NCBI GenBank assembly: GCA_025054855.1
Contig: JANWZS010000015.1
Coordinates: forward strand, 1 to 45,104
Direction of reading: 5' to 3'
Length of the DNA: 45,104 nt
Source of the DNA: Candidatus Nitrosocaldus sp.
GTDB taxonomy: Archaea > Thermoproteota > Nitrososphaeria > Nitrososphaerales > Nitrosocaldaceae
In this document: in pieces, positions 1 through 8,202 of the stretch
Position numbering within the stretch: the stretch's first letter is position 1
How the letters are laid out: each line of letters starts with the position of its first letter
Program-made: the position numbers and the translations under genes
Notes under the pieces: model-generated
Told to the model about the DNA's origin: nothing
Databases searched by the model: none
What the model saw: the letters and a program-made list of their open reading frames with translations, nothing else

Positions 1-1
1 A

Positions 2-205
2 CTTGTGTACGATGATCTGAGCATGAGGAGTAAGATGAGGACGCTCAAGTACTATTCAGGAAGCATGGATGATATACTAAGGCATGCGAGGGCACTGCTC
101 GAGGAGGCCCTTGGAGAGGGCAGCAGGCCAGTGAGGCGCCTGGGGGTGAGGGTATCAGATCTCATGAGTGTGAAGGGTCAGGAGACTCTTCAGAGGTTCA
201 TGTGA
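2..205 (+). CDS. dinB: DNA polymerase IV (Y-family), C-terminal end only
   Basis: The reading frame is open to the left edge of the window, so only about the last 67 residues of the gene are present. The end of the protein, with the pattern RPVRRLGVRVSDL followed by GQ-TL-RF, matches the last beta strand and tail of the little-finger domain of archaeal Dpo4/DinB polymerases, which grips DNA during translesion synthesis. The palm and fingers with the catalytic carboxylates lie outside the window. The GTG at position 5 is an internal codon rather than the start. No PCNA-binding motif can be confidently assigned in the tail, although the QETLQRF stretch resembles one. The next gene is convergent. 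Confidence 0.75.
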   Translation, partial: LVYDDLSMRSKMRTLKYYSGSMDDILRHARALLEEALGEGSRPVRRLGVRVSDLMSVKGQETLQRFM

Positions 206-254
206 GATGCACGTAATGTAACCAGCCTACTGTATGCCCATGGTTTGCTTCTGG

Positions 255-1232
255 TCACTGCTTACCCCCACTGATACCAGCAGCATCCTTGCCCATGCTC
301 CTTCTAGCCCTCCTGCTCTCAACGTACATTATCAGTATAAGGTAGCCAGCAAGCCATGGCAGGAACATTATCTCCCCTGCGATGGAGTGGAATGACTCGA
401 ATGCATTGACATCAGCGCTAACGGTGAGCACGTATATGGATAGTGCGAGTATCCTCATAGTGTTAACGAATACCGTACCAGCAACCCCTATGGCAAAGTA
501 TATGGCCTTCCTCCTGGGCTGTATATTCATCTTGAGGAGGAATGCGAGCATCACTAGGGAGTATATGATCATGCTGTGCACACCTGCCGATGGCCAGAAG
601 ACCTGGAGTGCCATGGAACCCTTGCTCCCGTTCAGGAAGAGCATGTTCCCCCTTGCAGTGGCACTGCCTATGTCCAGGGTGTTTATTATCCAGGCATCGA
701 ACTGGAGCAGGTAGGGCACTACGAACTGGAGTGGGCCGAGGGTGTTGTAGGGGAAGAACGCATCGAGCGAGAGTATTATTGCGCTCCCCAGCAGGTATAT
801 TGGGCTGGCTGGGGCTATCCTTAACCATCTCCTCCCGTATATGATGCTGAGCGATGCCACCATGAAGGTGCCAAGCACAACGTAATCCCACATCCACGTC
901 CAGCTGTCCTTCAGCCTTGCACCGTACTGTGATGCAGAGTCCATTATGACCTGCCTGTACCCGTTCTCTACCAGTGTAAAGTAGACCATGCATGCAACAG
1001 CTATGGCGGATGCAGCGTAGAGCCTCCTCCTCGATACACCATACCTTATACCGACTATCTCTGCCACTATGAAGACTAGGGCGAAGAGGAACCCCCCTCT
1101 GCCCTCGTTCCAGCCCATCTGGAATGTATCTGGTGCTATGGCTATGGTGTAGAGCACTGGAGAAGCGAGGAGTATGAGTATGGGGATGTAGCTGCTACTG
1201 CTGCTACCCTTACCCGCTAGAGCCTCCTCCAT
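255..1232 (-). CDS. archaeosortase/exosortase family membrane protein (thaumarchaeal type)
   Basis: A 325-residue polytopic membrane protein with about eight hydrophobic segments. Exosortases and archaeosortases are membrane transpeptidases that cut exported proteins at a C-terminal sorting signal; their catalytic residues are Cys, Arg and His on the outer face. Here the Arg is in the NTMRI motif (residue 260) and the His in FHSIAGE (residue 282), but the position of the catalytic Cys is occupied by Ser215 in WPSAG. Likely substrates are encoded in this window: the proteins at 28817-29302 and 11799-12119 end in VPE-x(3)-GAI, a hydrophobic stretch and a basic tail. The start is the ATG at 1232, after a short linker from the gene upstream. 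Family assignment is strong; the reaction carried out by a Ser variant is inference. Confidence 0.85.
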   Translation of the reverse strand: MEEALAGKGSSSSSYIPILILLASPVLYTIAIAPDTFQMGWNEGRGGFLFALVFIVAEIVGIRYGVSRRRLYAASAIAVACMVYFTLVENGYRQVIMDSASQYGARLKDSWTWMWDYVVLGTFMVASLSIIYGRRWLRIAPASPIYLLGSAIILSLDAFFPYNTLGPLQFVVPYLLQFDAWIINTLDIGSATARGNMLFLNGSKGSMALQVFWPSAGVHSMIIYSLVMLAFLLKMNIQPRRKAIYFAIGVAGTVFVNTMRILALSIYVLTVSADVNAFESFHSIAGEIMFLPWLAGYLILIMYVESRRARRSMGKDAAGISGGKQ

Positions 1233-1256
1233 GGCATGATTACACCCTACACCTTA

Positions 1257-2519
1257 TTAAAACTGTTCAGCATAGTCCGATAGCCTCATCTGCACCCCTC
1301 GCATGTATCGTAGCATATGGCATGACTCCCTCCATCGCCTCAGGGGTATCCTGAGCATGCCCATGGCATGGCTCAGCGCACCATCCATGCTGCTGAACCT
1401 TGCCCCTCTACCCCTGAGCATCGCTCTAACATTCTCCCTGACGAACCATACACCGACTGGTATATTGAACCCTGGGTATATCTCCCTGAGCATGAGTACC
1501 CTTGCCTGCCTCCTGAGTGCCAGAAGATGCTCAGCAACAGCAAGCCTGGCGGAGTAGTAGCACCCTCCAACTATAGCGTAATCCTTCCTGCCCCTGTAGC
1601 CCTCGTGATCCCCTACCATCTCAATCCCAGCACCATCGCCTAGCATATTCCATGTTGTGTATGGGAACCACGCCTCAACCCACTCGAACTCCCATGTGCC
1701 TGGCATTACGATGCATACGAACCTGTTCATGCTGACATCCCTAGCGTATACTATGTACTCATCCACGCTGGGCATACCCTTCACCTGCTCAACCAATGCC
1801 CTAGATACCGTATCATCTACTGCCGTTATGCTCCACCTCGTAGGTACCAGCCTCCTCCTGCGCCTATGCCCTAGGCATCCAGCACTCAGTGCCCTTACTA
1901 TACCAGTTACGCTCACACCCCTGGTGTAGAGCTGGAGTATAGCATCCCCTGCACCCAGATCGCCATCGTTGTAGGCATGCTCTATCCTAGAGTCAACCCT
2001 TACGTTACCAACCCTCAGCCTCTCTATCTCTGCAGATGGTCCGGATGGAGGCAGGTACTCGCTCAGGCTTGCTCCTGAGGGTTTATGCTTGAAGAGCATC
2101 TCAGCATCAACTGGCCTATCTGCCATCGCAAGCTCCTGCATGAGCGATACCATGCTAGATGAGAGGTCATGGGCATGGAGGCTGACCTTGCCCCTGACCA
2201 GTGCAAGCCTTAGCCTGAGTACCTCATCGAGGCTCATGCTATGCCACTCCTCTGGGCTATCGTAGATGCCTATGCTCATACCACTCGCATGGTCGTGGAG
2301 CGGTACCATGGGGCCTATGCTTACCCTAGGGTACCCTCGCCTTCCAACGAATATGCATGGTGGTGTGTAACCATCAATGCCATTACCAACATCCAGACGC
2401 TCAAGGAGGGGCTGTATACTCGCAGATACCAGTATGGGGCAGTATGCTAGACCACAGAGGTACCTGCTGCCCCTACACCTGGTGCAGAGGGAAGGGCTCG
2501 GCTGTATTATTATATGCAA
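1257..2519 (-). CDS. nreA: archaeal DNA repair protein NreA
   Basis: Matches the archaeal Nre family (formerly DUF650/DUF651), which takes part in repair of DNA damage and binds the sliding clamp PCNA. Near the N-terminus there is a zinc-binding Cys cluster (Cys12, 15, 22 and 27 from the chosen start), followed by the family hallmark FVGRRGYPRV-IGPMVP. The last residues, beginning QMRL about ten from the end, resemble a PCNA-interacting QxxL motif. The chosen start is a TTG at 2519, which puts the zinc cluster at the very N-terminus as in relatives; an in-frame ATG at 2603 would add 28 residues with no family resemblance. The gene lies 28 bases (or 112 with the TTG start) after the ABC ATPase gene on the same strand and may be read from it. 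Confidence 0.85.
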   Translation of the reverse strand: MHIIIQPSPSLCTRCRGSRYLCGLAYCPILVSASIQPLLERLDVGNGIDGYTPPCIFVGRRGYPRVSIGPMVPLHDHASGMSIGIYDSPEEWHSMSLDEVLRLRLALVRGKVSLHAHDLSSSMVSLMQELAMADRPVDAEMLFKHKPSGASLSEYLPPSGPSAEIERLRVGNVRVDSRIEHAYNDGDLGAGDAILQLYTRGVSVTGIVRALSAGCLGHRRRRRLVPTRWSITAVDDTVSRALVEQVKGMPSVDEYIVYARDVSMNRFVCIVMPGTWEFEWVEAWFPYTTWNMLGDGAGIEMVGDHEGYRGRKDYAIVGGCYYSARLAVAEHLLALRRQARVLMLREIYPGFNIPVGVWFVRENVRAMLRGRGARFSSMDGALSHAMGMLRIPLRRWRESCHMLRYMRGVQMRLSDYAEQF

Positions 2520-2631
2520 CCCTCCATGCAGTGATCTATGCGCTTGATGGTAAGGGCTATAGTTGCTGTGATCTGGCACCACGGGTAAGCATGATCCTGG
2601 CATACATTATGTAGGTATGTATGGATTCAAT

Positions 2632-3453
2632 TTAACTCTTCTCCATTGTAGGTGGATCAGCACCCATACCATCGAGGCTCCTGTACTCCTCCCTCATGGC
2701 CGCTATAACCTCTCCCTTTAGAGCCTCTATTATCTCGCTGGTATACCTGCTCAGATTCGTATCCTCTATAAGCCTGGGCCTCCTGTAGTCTATCCTGACC
2801 TCCTTCTTGACCCTTGCTGGTCTGTGGGTGAATACTATTACCCTGTCAGCAAGGCATACAGACTCTGTTATGTTATGCGTAACGAACAGTATGGTCTTCT
2901 TGGTCTTCTGCCAGAGGAGTTGCAGGTCAACCAGCAGGAAGTCTCTGGTCTGAGCATCGAGTGCGGCAAAGGGCTCATCCATGAGGAGTACCTCTGGGTC
3001 CATGACCAGTGACCTTGCTATTGCTACCCTCTGCTTCATACCTCCAGAGAGCTGGTGCACGTAATAGTCGGCAAACTTCTCCAACTGCATCAACTGCAGG
3101 TAGTGCATGGCCATCTCCCTCCTCTTCTTCTTATCAACACCTGCTATCTTGAGCCCAAACTCAACATTCTCAACCACAGTAAGCCATGGGAATAGCGCAC
3201 CCTCCTGGAATATCATTATCCTATCTGGGCCAGTATCGTTTATACATCTACCATCCAGCAGGATCTCGCCCTCGGATGGGCTCTCAAGCCCTGCTATTAT
3301 GTTGAGTAGCGTGGTCTTGCCACACCCAGATGGCCCGACTAGGCATACGAACTCCCCATCCTCTATGCTTATGCTAACACCATCTATAGCCTTGACTACC
3401 CCATTAGAGTGGTTGTAGATCTTGCTCACATTCCTAACATCAAGTTTGGCCAA
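2632..3453 (-). CDS. ABC transporter ATP-binding protein (nitrate/sulfonate/taurine type)
   Basis: A complete 273-residue ABC ATPase. Visible motifs are Walker A GPSGCGKTT (40-48), Q-loop Gln83, signature LSGGM (135-139), Walker B VLLMDE (155-160), D-loop ALD and H-loop His193. The sequence belongs to the SsuB/TauB/NrtD branch, which powers uptake of nitrate, sulfonates, taurine or related small anions and pyrimidine precursors; the substrate cannot be told from this subunit. The start codon is TTG at 3453, with GAGGCAGGG a short way upstream. It follows the binding-protein gene by 21 bases and is almost certainly co-transcribed with it. No permease gene is found next to the pair or elsewhere in the window. 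Confidence 0.92.
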   Translation of the reverse strand: MAKLDVRNVSKIYNHSNGVVKAIDGVSISIEDGEFVCLVGPSGCGKTTLLNIIAGLESPSEGEILLDGRCINDTGPDRIMIFQEGALFPWLTVVENVEFGLKIAGVDKKKRREMAMHYLQLMQLEKFADYYVHQLSGGMKQRVAIARSLVMDPEVLLMDEPFAALDAQTRDFLLVDLQLLWQKTKKTILFVTHNITESVCLADRVIVFTHRPARVKKEVRIDYRRPRLIEDTNLSRYTSEIIEALKGEVIAAMREEYRSLDGMGADPPTMEKS

Positions 3454-3474
3454 GGTACCCTGCCTCTACTGCAT

Positions 3475-4554
3475 CTACCTATCTCTCCTATTAATAAGTA
3501 TAATTTGAGTATTCTCGCTCTGTACACTCGCCAACTGCCCTGTGATGCTCATGAGGCCAGCATCGTAGAAGAGTCTATCCATAGCAGGCTCAGAGTGGAA
3601 TAGCCCGATCATTATACCCTTCCTCAGGTAACCCTTAACTGATTCATGCATGGGATCGTATGTGAACTCGAGCGAGGAGAATGCCCTCCTCACTATATCC
3701 TCAGGCAGTGATTGACCAGTTATACCCTTTATCTCCCTGCTCGCTATGATCAGTGCCTCATCCCTATTCTCATTGATCCACTTTATTATGCCTATGTGGA
3801 CTCTCAGCACCTTATCGATCAGATCTGGCCTCTCATCTATCAGATCCGATCTTGCAACCAGCACAGTGGTTGCAAACCTCCCGTCTGGCCATAGACTCCT
3901 CTCATCGAGGAATACCTTGCCCCCTTCCTTGAGTGCCCTACTGGCCCAGGGTTCAGGCACCCATAGTCCATCTATCTCGCCCCTCCTGAACAGCAGGAGC
4001 AGTTCGGTACCCCTTGCATGTATTACGCTTATATCACCCATATCCTCCTTCAGCCTCAGCCCATGCTCCATGAGGTATGATCTCAGTGCCACATCCTGTG
4101 TATTGCCATACTGGGGAGCACCGAACCTCTTGCCCCTCAGATCCTCAAGCGTATCTATACCCTCACGGGTTACGAACATCGCACCTCCAGATGCTGCACC
4201 CGCTATTATCCTAACGGAGCCATTGCTTGCAAGGTGTGCCTGTATCGCAGGTACAGGGCCCGTGTATGCTATATCCACCTGCCCCGTGAGCAGTGCGAAC
4301 ATGGTATCCGGACCAGCCTTGAATATCATGTACTCAACATCCATGCCGAGCTCCTTGCTGAATGCATCGCTACTCTTCGCTATCAGTGCTGGGGTGTGTG
4401 TTAGGTTTGCCTGAAGCCCTACCCTTATAACGGTTCTTGCAGAGGCGCTGCCACCATCATCGTGGTGTTGTGGTGCCGATATGGATACGATGATGATAGA
4501 CGATAGTACTATCGTGACCGATGCCACGAGCATAGCCACGATCCTACGCTTCAT
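3475..4554 (-). CDS. ABC transporter substrate-binding protein (NMT1/TauA-like)
   Basis: A 359-residue periplasmic-binding-protein-like receptor of the NMT1/TauA (SsuA/NrtA) family. The N-terminus is MKRR followed by a hydrophobic stretch of about 25 residues, which is a signal peptide or a membrane anchor; there is no lipobox cysteine. Family features follow: IRVGL near the start of the mature protein, DVEYMIF, ALLTGQVDIAYTGPVPAI, and later GEIDGLWVPEPWA. The start at 4554 is chosen because a TATA-like box sits 27 bases upstream; an in-frame codon at 4611 would add 19 unlikely residues. The ATPase gene follows by 21 bases. The ligand is probably a small anion or sulfonate-like compound, but this is not shown by the sequence. 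Confidence 0.88.
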   Translation of the reverse strand: MKRRIVAMLVASVTIVLSSIIIVSISAPQHHDDGGSASARTVIRVGLQANLTHTPALIAKSSDAFSKELGMDVEYMIFKAGPDTMFALLTGQVDIAYTGPVPAIQAHLASNGSVRIIAGAASGGAMFVTREGIDTLEDLRGKRFGAPQYGNTQDVALRSYLMEHGLRLKEDMGDISVIHARGTELLLLFRRGEIDGLWVPEPWASRALKEGGKVFLDERSLWPDGRFATTVLVARSDLIDERPDLIDKVLRVHIGIIKWINENRDEALIIASREIKGITGQSLPEDIVRRAFSSLEFTYDPMHESVKGYLRKGIMIGLFHSEPAMDRLFYDAGLMSITGQLASVQSENTQIILINRRDR

Positions 4555-4575
4555 CTGTATGCTAGAAGATAATAC

Positions 4576-4586
4576 CATATTTAAAC
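4576..4586 (-). promoter_or_regulatory. TATA box for the ABC importer genes
   Basis: On the minus strand the sequence reads TTTAAATATGG, centred about 27 bases before the ATG at 4554. This is the spacing expected for an archaeal promoter giving a leaderless transcript, and it decides between the two possible starts of the binding-protein gene. Confidence 0.65.
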
Positions 4587-4748
4587 GGAGGTGCTCCTCT
4601 TGCAGATACATAAGTGTGAAGGGGTTAGCGCATGCAGATAACTGGCCATGCGCCTTCCTTATACAGATGCCGTGAGCGAGCAGGGCAGGGAGTCATGGAG
4701 AGGGAAGGGAGAGGGAGAGGGAACCAGCCGGTATCTGCTATGCTTTGC

Positions 4749-6014
4749 TCACACCACATCAACCTCAAGCACCTGCACTGGTGCAAGGGCAACGGGCTTA
4801 CCTATGCTATCCCATACAAACACCTCTATCCTGTATGAGCCCTCCCTATCAGGGGTCCATGGTAATGTGACTATTGCACGTGTGTTGCTCTCCAACTCAG
4901 ATGCCACCATGCTTATAGATGCAACCGTGCCATCTGAGTACTTCACCTGTGATATGCATACGAACCCCTGCACCATAGGCTGCCTGTTTAGCAGCTCAAC
5001 CTTCACGGCCAACTTGCTCCCGAAGGAGAGTACCCTTATCTGCTCACCGAACTGGGTTATCACCTCTGGCCTTGATACGAGCATCCTCTCGCTGGCAGGT
5101 ATGCCAGTGCCGAATATGGCCTCTGCAGTGACATACCTCATCTCCATCGTAGTCACATTATCGGCAGCAAGCCTCACAGGATATGGAAGTGTATCGTCAA
5201 GGTACCTCGCATATATCCTATCGTTGTCCGTGACCCTTAACGATGGCTGCTCACCATCCCTGCTGCTGGAGAGTTTCACGATGCCAGTGAATATGCCAGT
5301 GTTGACATCGCTCTCAACTAGCGTTATCCTTGTGCCAGAGGTATCCGTATCGGACCATAGGAAGACCGTGGCCCTATCCTTGGCGTATGGGTCCCTGTCG
5401 GCCTCAGGCTCCTCAAGCCTAACCTCCGCCCTATCGGTGCTGTAGTAGTACTGCCTATCGAACGAGAGCCTGGCCTCATGGTAGACTATCCTGGCAGATG
5501 TGGCTACTGCAGTGTTGTACACAGCGACTATCCAGTCATCACGCCTGACCTCCAGATCACCCCTGTAAGTTAATGGGTTTGGTGTCAGCCTAATACTCCC
5601 GCTGAATACCCCGCTACTCTCGGACGTCTCTCGCAGGTACACAGGTATGCTGGAGTTCCTACCCTTGACGGCCACGCTCACAACATCCACTGCCCTTGGG
5701 TCTGAATCCCTCGATGCGTCCTGTAGTGTTATACCGACTATATCGAATGGTGTGTACTCTACCCTATCGAATGCCAGCAAGGGTACAATACCATCGTTGC
5801 TCTTGCTACTACTACTGCTAATGCTAATGCTAATGCGAATGCTGTTACTGCTACTACCGTTATCGTTGATGAGCCAAGCATCATGATCTAGGTAGTGTGT
5901 ATCTGCACCGCCTTCATGCACATATGCTAGTGTGTGTCCAGTGTAGGTACCCATCATGTATGGGAGTAGCATCACCATTGCTACTAGGGTAGTCAGGCGT
6001 CTATGCGCATCCAT
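4749..6014 (-). CDS. secreted beta-sandwich repeat protein
   Basis: A 421-residue exported protein with no enzymatic motif. An N-terminal signal peptide (hydrophobic residues roughly 8-30) is followed by a Ser-rich, low-complexity linker of alternating Ile and Ser. After this come at least two repeats with the pattern E-(S/T)-x(2)-(S/N)-(S/T)-G-(V/I)-F-(S/T)-G, seen as ETSESSGVFSG and ESDVNTGIFTG, each in a predicted beta-rich module of about 100 residues. The last 90 residues form another beta-rich domain ending in RIEVFVWD and a short tail. Such repeats are common in thaumarchaeal S-layer and cell-surface proteins. There is no C-terminal membrane segment, so it is probably released or bound non-covalently. 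ATG at 6014 is preferred over the GTG directly before it. Confidence 0.7.
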   Translation of the reverse strand: MDAHRRLTTLVAMVMLLPYMMGTYTGHTLAYVHEGGADTHYLDHDAWLINDNGSSSNSIRISISISSSSSKSNDGIVPLLAFDRVEYTPFDIVGITLQDASRDSDPRAVDVVSVAVKGRNSSIPVYLRETSESSGVFSGSIRLTPNPLTYRGDLEVRRDDWIVAVYNTAVATSARIVYHEARLSFDRQYYYSTDRAEVRLEEPEADRDPYAKDRATVFLWSDTDTSGTRITLVESDVNTGIFTGIVKLSSSRDGEQPSLRVTDNDRIYARYLDDTLPYPVRLAADNVTTMEMRYVTAEAIFGTGIPASERMLVSRPEVITQFGEQIRVLSFGSKLAVKVELLNRQPMVQGFVCISQVKYSDGTVASISMVASELESNTRAIVTLPWTPDREGSYRIEVFVWDSIGKPVALAPVQVLEVDVV

Positions 6015-6017
6015 CAC

Positions 6018-6035
6018 CTATACTTATAAGTATAG
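6018..6035. promoter_or_regulatory. perfect 18-bp palindrome at the start of the secreted-protein gene
   Basis: CTATACTTATAAGTATAG is identical to its own reverse complement. It begins four bases before the ATG at 6014 and contains a TATA-like core. It could be an operator for a dimeric regulator acting on the secreted-protein gene, or a promoter element for a transcript starting further in. A second A/T-rich stretch at 6040-6050 (TAAAGTTTTTA on the minus strand) lies about 30 bases from the start codon and is a better-placed TATA box. Confidence 0.5.
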
Positions 6036-6077
6036 TACGTAAAAACTTTAGGCTTGCACACTCGCACCCTCTCGCTC

Positions 6078-7055
6078 TCATCCTGCAGATCCCTCTGCAA
6101 CGATAAGGTCTATGACCTGCCTCAGACCATCCCTGTACGTTGGGTATGTGAACCTGAAGTTCATGTGCCTCTTCAGCCTTGAGTTGCTGTACATCGCTGA
6201 GTACCTTATGGCCCTCATCAGATCTGGGCTGAGATCGCTGGCCATGTTGAGTGCCCTTGCCATACCATGCATCACATAGGATATGCTGCTTACTAGGGTG
6301 TATGGGAGGAGCACTGGCCCTCCTATACCCAGCAGTGAGCATGCATGGTTGAGGTAATCGAGCCACCTCACGGGCTCATCATCTACCAGGTTGAGTATCC
6401 TCGCATCACCCCTGTACGATAGGCACTCTATGAATGCCCTCGCACAGTCGTGCACGTGCACTACACCGGTGTAGTTTCCACCATCCCCTATCCAGAAGAC
6501 CTTGCCCTTGGCAAGCATCCTTGATATTGGATCGCAATAGCTGTGATCGATGTAGCCGTAGACGTAACCCGGTCTGAGTATGATGGCATCCAGTCCCTGC
6601 TCCATTAGGCTTGATATGATCATCTCAGCCTCCAACTTCGCCCTCCCGTACCCAGTATCAGGCCTGCACATGCTCTCCTCATCCAGCGCATTTCCATTGC
6701 CATTGCCATATGCTGCTATACTGCTTGCATACACCAGCCTTGCACCATGCTCCATGCATATCCTTGCTATCCTCTCAGTGCTATCGACCATCACAGCCCT
6801 AAGCATGCTGTACGGATGGAATCTCACCTTCGCTGCCAGATGTATCACAGCATCGGAGTCGCTCATCAACTCCTCCAATACACTGGTCTCAGCATCCTCA
6901 AGGTCCAGTATATGGATATCTGCGTACTCCTCCAGTGATGATGCCTTGCTCCCATCCCTGACCAGTGCTAAAGTATCATGGCCACGTGTGTGGAGTTGCT
7001 TAACAACCTCCCTGCCTATGAACCCCGATGCCCCTGTTACACATACCTTCTTCAT
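6078..7055 (-). CDS. NAD(P)-dependent epimerase/dehydratase (extended SDR)
   Basis: A 325-residue extended short-chain dehydrogenase. The Rossmann dinucleotide motif GASGFIG is at residues 8-14, an acidic residue (Asp51) lies at the end of the second strand region, and the catalytic pair Tyr136 and Lys140 appears in YGRAK, preceded by SS at 111-112. Proteins of this group oxidise, reduce or epimerise nucleotide sugars, or act on steroid- or flavonoid-like substrates; this one is closest in feel to the nucleoside-diphosphate-sugar epimerase set, but the substrate is unknown. The small membrane protein gene ends 34 bases upstream on the same strand, so the two may share a transcript. Confidence 0.85.
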   Translation of the reverse strand: MKKVCVTGASGFIGREVVKQLHTRGHDTLALVRDGSKASSLEEYADIHILDLEDAETSVLEELMSDSDAVIHLAAKVRFHPYSMLRAVMVDSTERIARICMEHGARLVYASSIAAYGNGNGNALDEESMCRPDTGYGRAKLEAEMIISSLMEQGLDAIILRPGYVYGYIDHSYCDPISRMLAKGKVFWIGDGGNYTGVVHVHDCARAFIECLSYRGDARILNLVDDEPVRWLDYLNHACSLLGIGGPVLLPYTLVSSISYVMHGMARALNMASDLSPDLMRAIRYSAMYSNSRLKRHMNFRFTYPTYRDGLRQVIDLIVAEGSAG

Positions 7056-7089
7056 CAGCTGCCCCGTTATACGCTGGAATCTCTTAAAT

Positions 7090-7455
7090 CTATTCTCTGA
7101 GCATTGGTCTCAACGCTAGAATACCCCCTATAACTCCAAGGATAGTGCCAGCGGTACCTACGTAACTTCCAGTCCCTGCTATTGAGAATGCGATTATCAG
7201 TGCTATCCATAACAGCTTATCAGACCCATACTCTTTAAGTTTCATCGCACCGATTATCACTATACTACCAAACCCAAACAAGGAGGATATCCTGGCATAC
7301 TCGAATATCCAGAATGGTATCTCGTATATGTACGCTAGTTGTATAGCCTCCCAGACACCATTTGCTACAATCAACCATCCGGCGATGAATGATAGCCTGA
7401 AAGGTAGGTCACCACTACCACCACCGTTAGTACTACTACTACTACCACCATTCAT
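7090..7455 (-). CDS. small four-helix membrane protein, function unknown
   Basis: A 121-residue protein with a Gly/Ser/Asn-rich N-terminus (about 18 residues) and four hydrophobic segments, separated by short charged turns such as KLKEYGSDK. No catalytic or binding motif is visible and I do not recognise the family. The ATG at 7455 has a TATA-like box about 27 bases upstream. The SDR gene follows 34 bases downstream on the same strand, suggesting joint transcription. Confidence 0.65.
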   Translation of the reverse strand: MNGGSSSSTNGGGSGDLPFRLSFIAGWLIVANGVWEAIQLAYIYEIPFWIFEYARISSLFGFGSIVIIGAMKLKEYGSDKLLWIALIIAFSIAGTGSYVGTAGTILGVIGGILALRPMLRE

Positions 7456-7758
7456 ATCCGATCATGACCGATCTTCGTTTATATCCTTTAAGTGCATTCA
7501 CGTTGCATTGATCTGACAGTACACCTATTCGAAAGGATGAATATGGGAGTGTAACAAAGGTACTCATCCCCTAACTCCATCATCCATCTCTACTTATACG
7601 GAGCCTCCTGTTGAACCGTAATTATGCGCAATAGCATGTTCTGCATACCTATATACAACCTACTGTGCCTGTTATACACCATATATCATCCACCATCCCT
7701 ACCCATTGAACCATTCACGTGTAGCAAAGGTTTAGTGCATGTATGTACATAATATGCT
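7456..7758. other. intergenic region between divergent genes
   Basis: About 300 bases without a gene. It holds the TATA box of the leftward membrane-protein gene and the upstream region of the rightward Lrp-type regulator. A 10-base palindrome TATGTACATA (7742-7751) lies directly before the regulator start and could be an autoregulatory site. No RNA gene is apparent. Confidence 0.5.
7478..7487 (-). promoter_or_regulatory. TATA box for the small membrane protein gene
   Basis: On the minus strand GGATATAAAC is centred about 27 bases before the ATG at 7455. A direct repeat of CCGATC (7458-7463 and 7468-7473 on the plus strand) lies between the box and the start codon. Confidence 0.55.
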
Positions 7759-8202
7759 ATGGAACTGAGCGAGCTTGATAAGCGCTTGCTCGCTGAACTG
7801 CTCAGGGATGCAAGGAGATCGTACAGGCAGTTGGCAGATGCCCTGAATGTCTCTACTGGAACTGTGCTCAAGCATGTAAGGGATATGGAGCGATCTGGTA
7901 TAATAAAGGGATACTCAGCACTACTAGAGCATAGGCTACTAGGTTATACAGTAACAATAGTAATGGAGGTTACCATGTCTAAAGGTAGACTGCTGGAGAT
8001 GGAGAGGGAGATAGCCAAGGTACCAAATGTATGCGCTGTGTACGATACCACTGGCACAACAGATGCCATGATAGTTGCAAAGTTCAGGAGCATAGATGAG
8101 CTGAGCAACTTCACGAAGCATGTGCTTAGCCTGCCATACGTTGAGAGGACAAATACACATGTTGTGCTCAACACTATCAAGGAGGACTTCAGGCTGCTCT
8201 AG
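7759..8202 (+). CDS. Lrp/AsnC family transcriptional regulator
   Basis: A 147-residue protein of the usual Lrp/AsnC length. The N-terminal half has the winged helix-turn-helix (LDKRLLAELLRDARRS, then RQLADALNVSTGTVLKHVRDMERSG in sense order), and the C-terminal half is the RAM/AsnC ligand-binding domain with VCAVYDTTGTTDAMIV and a closing beta strand. Such proteins bind DNA as dimers or octamers and respond to amino acids or other small metabolites. Its end overlaps the convergent aldo/keto reductase gene by 14 bases, which may couple the two through antisense transcription. The target genes are unknown. Confidence 0.92.
   Translation: MELSELDKRLLAELLRDARRSYRQLADALNVSTGTVLKHVRDMERSGIIKGYSALLEHRLLGYTVTIVMEVTMSKGRLLEMEREIAKVPNVCAVYDTTGTTDAMIVAKFRSIDELSNFTKHVLSLPYVERTNTHVVLNTIKEDFRLL

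Noticed and set aside
4648-5445. Long plus-strand frame of 265 residues
   Set aside because: It lies antisense inside the secreted beta-sandwich protein gene, whose minus-strand frame has a signal peptide and repeats; the plus frame is Ser/Thr/Leu-rich as expected for an antisense shadow.
5647-5886. Leucine-run frame on the plus strand
   Set aside because: It is antisense to the Ile/Ser-rich linker of the secreted protein and has no independent support.
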